Source: Gnetum montanum (taxonomy: Eukaryota > Streptophyta > Gnetopsida > Gnetales > Gnetaceae). Taken from it: DNA of 64,000 nt. The notes below the pieces were generated by a model. That model worked only from the letters and a program-made list of their open reading frames with translations. It ran no database searches and was not told the DNA's origin. The stretch spans positions 385,108 through 449,107 of the forward strand of contig MNCI01004556.1 in the NCBI GenBank assembly GCA_015680685.1, written 5' to 3'. The position numbers and the translations under genes were made by a program. Shown here piece after piece: positions 59,091 to 64,000 of the stretch; the stretch's first letter is position 1, and each line of letters starts with the position of its first letter.

Positions 59091-60425
59091 CGAAAAAAAA
59101 ACTTATTGAGATGTGTCACTATTTCCAATGTTTCCACCGCCTGGATGTTTCAATGCTACCTTTGTGTAAGTCTTTGCCTAAACTTTGAGACTTTTCTGAA
59201 TCATTGAGGTCTCGAAATTCACGGTGTTTCAATGGCCCCTCTTTGTTGACGTTTGGAGGGCTTGCCCGAGAGACATTGACAAAGAATACAAAACACCTTA
59301 GAGGTAAAGACACCAACAGTGTCTATCGACAACTTCTCAAATGTCGCTCTGTCAAACCTGGAAATGCTAAGGTTAGGAGCATAAGGAGCATAGGAGGGAT
59401 CTTACAATAGTGAGGGAAGGAGGTTCGGGGAAGACTCAAGTGTGAGCGGGATACTTCGTAAACATGCAATTAGGCATCTTCTCATGGGTGTTTTCGCAAG
59501 AGTTTATGCTGTTATACTGTATACACAAGGCTTGCATGGATGAGTTATGTTATGCCTGTGTGGCTTGGATGATTTGTGTTTCATCCATTTTGCCTAAATG
59601 TGCCCTTTTTTTTGAATAGGATGCTTTCCATGAGGTAAGTTATGTTACTCCAATTCATGGATGGGATGATGATCATGTGTGAAAGAGTTCCTACACACTC
59701 ACATTCTGTACAAATAGAAGGGAAGGGTAAAGGCGATTGTAGGGATAAAGGAAGGAGAAGGTGAGATAAGTTGTCTGATAGAGGGGAAAAGGAAGGGTCT
59801 GCATTCCCAAGTAGTCGGGCTAGTCTAAGCAGCCACCTTAGAACACTGTGATGCTTCACCTCCAAGTGAGTGCATTGTTGAACAATGTTATTATAGCAAG
59901 TAACCTACAAAACATAATAGAGAACAGAAAGCAAAAGCAATCGTCCTAATTGCTAGGGAGGCTATTGAAACAAGTGCCGTTTGAAGCGAAAAGAAGAGCA
60001 CGGGCCATGGGGAAAGGACCATAGCAAGAAGCAAGGGTTCCTTTGTTGATGTCATGGCTCAGGAATTCACCATCGATAGCCAGACTCATCTTATCCAATC
60101 AACTGGGAAAAGAACCATTCAAATGAATCTGCTAAGCCAAAGTCTGGTAGTGGCGACGGGTGGAGACCACTAAGGCCATGGGTGACCATAGTTTCCTTGG
60201 GGCCCCAAGTGACAAAGTTGACCCCAGGAGTTGCAACTACAGAGTGGCTATCATGGCGGCATCTCCAAGGGGTCAGTAGTATGCCTTTCGGCATATCCAA
60301 GGAATCAATAAGATGCCAGTAGGGTAGCGGCGTTGCATCTATTCCAACACCCTATCTGTTCCGTCTGGTAGGGATGTCGTGCAAGAATGATCACGCTCAC
60401 TTTCTTTGTGGGTAATCTATTGGCA
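59091..60425. other. No gene recognised
   Basis: GC-richer sequence without a recognisable protein. It lies downstream (minus sense) of copy E's integrase, so it may be its 3' untranslated region or LTR. Confidence 0.35.
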
Positions 60426-62203
60426 GCTTCTAGTTTTAAGTCCTGGTAGAACGTTGCTGCTAGTTTTAAGTCTCAGTGGACTGTTGTCCTATTTTAGAGT
60501 CTGGGTAGACTAAAGCGTGATAGTTTTACATCGTAGCAGATGACGGAAGAGCTAGTTTATGGTCCTAGAAGACCATGCTATGGTGTCAGTTTTGTGTCAT
60601 GACCCAGGGACAAATTTGTGCTGGTTTAACGACTCAACAGACCGATGCTTATCATGTTAGTTTCACATCATGGCGGACGGTTGAAAAGTTTCCAGTTTAG
60701 CATCGTGGTAGATGCATGCAAGAAATGCCAATTTTACATCGTAGTGGACATGTACAACATTACCAATTTTATGTCGTAGCGGACATTTTTTACCTTGCAT
60801 TTGAGCTGAGCCAACGTCTAGATGTGATACTGCTTCAAGTACATATGATTCACGGATGCAGGAGTTCATTGCCGTTGATATCTGCTAACTTGAATGCCCC
60901 ATTGATGTATGCTTTGACGACCAGGAAAGGGCCTTCCTAGCTTGCAGAGAATTTTCTCATTGGTTCATGAACAACCTTAAGAACCAAGTCTTCTTTCTTG
61001 ATTGGTCACTGATGTAGGTTGCGATGATGCTTCTGTTTCTGCTTATCTTGATATCTTTCGATGTTTTCAAGTGTTTGAATGCGTTTCTCCTCTACTAAGT
61101 ATAGATCCATGATCCTGGACTCGTTGTGTTAAGTCTCATTTATAACCATGAAGAGGACCATCCCATAGTGAGGGAACCTATAGTTCCAGGGGCAACACCG
61201 CTTCAAATCTGTAGACTAGGCTATAGGGTGTCCTACCGGTAGAGGATTTTTTCATGCCATCATTTTTTTTGCTGCTGAGCATCTTCTTCAGTAAATTCAT
61301 GATCACTTTGTTTGTTTCCTCTACTTGACCATTTTCTTGTGTGTAATAGGGTGAGGAAAAAGATTGCTTGATACCAAGGTTACTGTAGAAAGATTTGGTT
61401 TCGGTACTACTAAATTATGGCCCATTGTCAGTCACAATAGTCATGGGAAGCCCAAACCTGGTTACTATATTGTCCAAGATAAAATGGCAAACCTATTGAG
61501 ATGTAATCTTTCATAGGAGAATAGCCTCAACCCACTTCATGAAGTACTCGATGGTGGTGATAATGAATCTATGTCCTGCAGAAGACTTAGGCTTGATGGG
61601 GCCTATGATGTCTAGTTCCCATCGTTGAAATGGCCAAGTGATCTGTGTAGTATGCAATTCAGTTGGTGACACATGTATTAAATTTGTGTAACGTTGGCAT
61701 GTATCACATGTCTTAACCTTGGTAAGGCAGTCTTGTTCCATGTATGGCAAGTAATACCCTAAGTGTCTGATTTTAGCAACCATGGCTTGTGGAGCTATGT
61801 GTCCTCCACATAGGCCCTCATGGACTTCGCTAACTCTGCTTTGTGCTTGGTCACTATTAACGTAGGTTAACAATACACCATCAAAAGAGCGCCTACATAG
61901 AGTATTGTCTTCGATGATGATGTATTTATTAGCATGCTTGCAGATTGCATCTTTTTGTGCAGGTGTTAACTCATGTGGTGGTTTGCCATGTAGAAGGTAG
62001 GTTTTAATGTTATCATACCATTCTGGAATTCCCCCCGTAGTTAGAGGTGAGATTTGCACCGCTTGAATGATAGGGTCTATACATTCTATCATTAAGGTAG
62101 GCAAGGTGGCAAACAAATGTGGTGACATGTTTAAAGCTAGTGTGGCTAGTGCATCGGCTACAGTGTTCTCATTACGTGGCACGGGTTGGATGTCAGTTGT
62201 CAT
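60426..62203 (-). pseudogene. Integrase of copy E with repeat tail
   Basis: 62203-61511 is open: linker from RNase H (ALATLALNMSPH), HHCC zinc-binding region (VHEGLCGGHIAPQAM, KTCDTCQRYTNLIH), then the core start WPFQRWELDIIGPIKPKSSA (first catalytic Asp kept) and TTIEYFMKWVEAILL. Broken frames continue with FGLPMTIVTDNGP (second Asp, about 61420), ENGQVEETNKVI (catalytic Glu, about 61320), and near 60980-60840 the C-terminal EGPFLV and NHMYLKQYHI. Beyond 60800 a 36-bp repeat series with YDxKL residues follows. Tat-lineage style. The first 230 residues have no stop, unusual for this window. Confidence 0.88.
60430..60795 (-). repeat. About 11 tandem units of 30-36 bp after integrase
   Basis: On the + strand each unit begins AGTTTTA(A/C/T)(G/A)TC and carries GT(G/A)G(C/T)(A/G)GAC. 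Units start near 60430, 60461, 60491, 60522 and on to about 60765. Where 36 bp long they equal 12 codons. On the minus strand they read RYDIKL, HYDVKL and HDAKL style repeats. Confidence 0.75.
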
Positions 62204-62530
62204 GAATTATCTCAAGAGATTTTTAGCCATATCGTAATAGGGCTACAAATGCACAGCTTTGCAAGCGTAGACCCCTGTGATTTAATTGATGATGAGCATT
62301 GAATCACCTCATATTGCTAGGTGTTGAACGTTGAGTTCCCTGGCTGTTAACAATCCCTTGAGGAGCCCCTCGTACTCTGCCACATTTTTCGTATAAGGAA
62401 ATGTTAGGCAGTAAGCCAGTGGGCAAAAATCTTTAGGGGAGACCGTAATGACAACGACAGCACTACCGTCTCTGGTAGTCAAAGCTCCATCGAAGTATAA
62501 CGTCGCTTCGAGGCCTGTCGATACAGGGCT
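62190..62530 (-). pseudogene. Second, archaeal-type RNase H (copy E)
   Basis: Minus strand: LEATLYFDGALTTRDGSAVV (catalytic Asp in YFDGA), SPKDFCPLAYCLTFPYTKN, VAEYEGLLKGLLTARELNV (AEYEGL, catalytic Glu), then after TGA GDSMLIIN (second Asp) and a tail ending NLLR. The YFDGA/AEYEAL/GDSxLVxxQ pattern is the additional RNase H that marks the Tat lineage. It follows the first RNase H through a linker with an intact VSQSSTKG region. Stops are few. Confidence 0.88.
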
Positions 62531-62693
62531 TAAACTATGTATCTGTTCATCAGGAAACTCAAGCTCTATCGTGGCTTGATCATTAATAGGTGATGTTACA
62601 AGCTAGTCAACTATGGCCTAGCCTTTCGTGGACGATTGGCTAACGTAGTGTAAGTCAAATTCCGCTATGATAGCCTTACAGTGGGCTATCCTA

Positions 62694-64000
62694 CTACTCT
62701 CGTATAAATTGTTTATGATGGCCCACAGAATATTTGTTCTTGCAAATTATGTTGACTTGGCTACTAAAAAGATAGTGTCTACATTTATTTAGTGCAAACA
62801 CTAATGCCAAACAATTATGCTCTACTTCATTGTACCTTGTTTCGTATGCAAATAGAGCATGAATTAGATAATAGATAGGGACTTCTGACCCATCATCCCT
62901 TCTTTGGCACAACAACATAGCTATAGACACATTTGAACTTGCCAGGTAGATGTAGAAAGGCTGATCCCTTTGTGGTGGAAAAACCATTGGCAAATGTAAC
63001 AGCTCTTTCTTTAGGTCGTCAAAAGCATGTTGGAAGTCTTCAGTCCATTCAAAGTTCACCCCCTTCTTGAGTAGATTTTGCATAGGACGTAATTTGTCTG
63101 TTAACTTTGAGATGAACCTCTTGATAAACTATAACCTACCTTGTAACCCACGTAGTTCTTTGAGGTTTGTAGGTGGTGCTAGTTTAACGATGGCCTTAAC
63201 CTTGTTAGGGTCGACTCGTATGCCAGTCTTCGATACCACAAACCCCAAAATGCATTCGATTTTAACTCCGAAGACACATTTTCTTGGATTGAGCAGTAGG
63301 TCATGCCTAAGACATCATTTAAGGATTAACTCTAGGTCTTCTGGGTGATTTTCTAACTTCTTAGATTTGATAGCTATGTTGTCTACGTAGTCGTTCAATC
63401 TCTCTAGGAGGTAATCACTAAAGATATACGTCATGGAACATTGATAAGTTGCTCTAGCGTTTTTTAAACAAAAAGGCATCATGGTGTAACAGAAAGTTCC
63501 CTAAGGGGTCATGAAGGTTGTGGTCAGTTGATGTTCTGGGTTGATACGAATTTCATTATAGCCCAAAAATCCATCCATAAAGGATAGTAATGCGTGGCCA
63601 GCTGTTGTATCGATAAGTTGGTCGATACTCAGTAAAGGGAAGTTGTCTTTAATCATTGCCTTGTTCAGATCGCGGAATTCTATACAGATGCATATTTCTC
63701 CCGTTTTCTTAGAGAAAACTATAATTTTTGACACCTAGTCTGAGTAATTGACTGCACGAATGAAACCAGCCTGATATAGCTTGGTGATTTCATCACACAC
63801 TGCCAGCACGATTTCGGGCTTAATCTTCCATGCCTTCTTTTTAACTGCTTTGATATGCAGGTCTAAAACTATGTTGTGCTGTATTAGTCTTGGGTCTAAA
63901 CCTGGCATGTCCTTGTATGACCATGCGAATACCACAACATTGTTTTGGAACACTCGAGATATATCGCTCTGCATTTATTGGTCAAGGAAGGAACTAACCT
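62694..64000 (-). pseudogene. Reverse transcriptase and RNase H of copy E (Tat lineage)
   Basis: Enters from the window end. 63974-63735: DISRVFQNNVVVFAWSYKDM and GLDPRLIQHNIVLDLHIKAV, start of RT. After a stop, IIVFSKKTGEICICIEFRDL, DNFPLLSIDQLIDTTAGHAL and LSFMDGFLGYNEIRINPEHQ. Then GTFCYTMMPFCLKNARATYQ and LNDYVDNIAIKSKKLENHPE, where catalytic YVDD has become YVDN (63393-63379). The connection is GIRVDPNKVKAIVKLAPPTN. RNase H spans 63083-62694: FEWTEDFQHAFDDLKKELLH, FYIYLASSNVSIAMLLCQRR, RYNEVEHNCLALVFALNKCR. Decay is mild but the polymerase is dead. Confidence 0.92.

Noticed and set aside
59119-59410. Two opposed open stretches of about 65 codons
   Set aside because: No known family, no conserved partner and no start context; higher GC makes such stretches likely by chance.
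60430-60795. CRISPR or satellite array
   Set aside because: Units abut without spacers and adjoin an integrase end, so a protein or 3'-region repeat is more likely.
1-64000. Host protein-coding genes
   Set aside because: Every recognisable protein segment belongs to a retroelement. No exon series with flanking host-type motifs was found, though a heavily split gene with short exons cannot be excluded by eye.

Overview
This window is nuclear DNA of a large plant genome, most probably a conifer or other gymnosperm. It is built almost wholly from old, nested, broken retrotransposons. I found no convincing host gene, tRNA, rRNA or bacterial-style feature. The conifer inference rests on the AT-rich, long-decayed LTR-element landscape and on a Penelope-like element (reverse transcriptase plus GIY-YIG endonuclease). 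In land plants such elements are known mainly from conifers. No species can be named from the sequence.

Layout. (1) 1-6965: 3' part of a Ty3/gypsy element of 'family 1' (copy A, +), ending in its LTR. (2) 6966-18977: chromovirus-type Ty3/gypsy remnants (+): LTR, gag/protease/RT/integrase end with chromodomain, a second LTR, then a second RNase H-integrase-chromodomain stretch. A young solo LTR of family 1 (16436-17276, TSD CTAGC) splits that second integrase. (3) 18983-29263: family 1 copy B (+), with an assembly gap in its 5' LTR and a deletion of RNase H and the integrase core. (4) 29269-35916: repeat-rich DNA, a minus-strand Penelope-like element (30365-32040) and weak traces of a minus-strand chromovirus. 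(5) 35917-50529: family 1 copy C (+), end to end, about 14.6 kb, with near-identical 5-bp flanks. (6) 50530-52552: no recognisable gene. (7) 52553-57975: 3' half of family 1 copy D on the minus strand. (8) 57976-64000: sequence richer in CpG, holding a minus-strand Tat-lineage Ty3/gypsy element (copy E; RT, RNase H, second RNase H, integrase) followed by a tandem-repeat tail and a set of dispersed palindromes.

How family 1 works. The order is LTR, primer-binding site resembling tRNA-Asp, gag, protease, RT, RNase H, integrase, a purine tract, about 1.5 kb of spacer, then an extra 3' ORF, a polypurine tract (TGGGGGTA) and LTR. The extra ORF resembles the plant 'putative plant transposon protein' domain joined to a charged coiled-coil tail. 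In all four copies the stretch before it carries a TATA box below GATG/GGCCC repeats like those in the LTR U3, then in three copies an AAAG|GTAAG donor. A CTAAY branch-like motif and an AG directly before the ATG follow (the AG is lost in C). This looks like an internal promoter with a 5'-UTR intron, and it is the most unusual feature of the window.

Decay. Premature stops are largely TAG at positions where glutamine (CAG) is expected, as methylated CHG sites would decay. Catalytic residues are lost in several polymerases. No element here looks able to move by itself.
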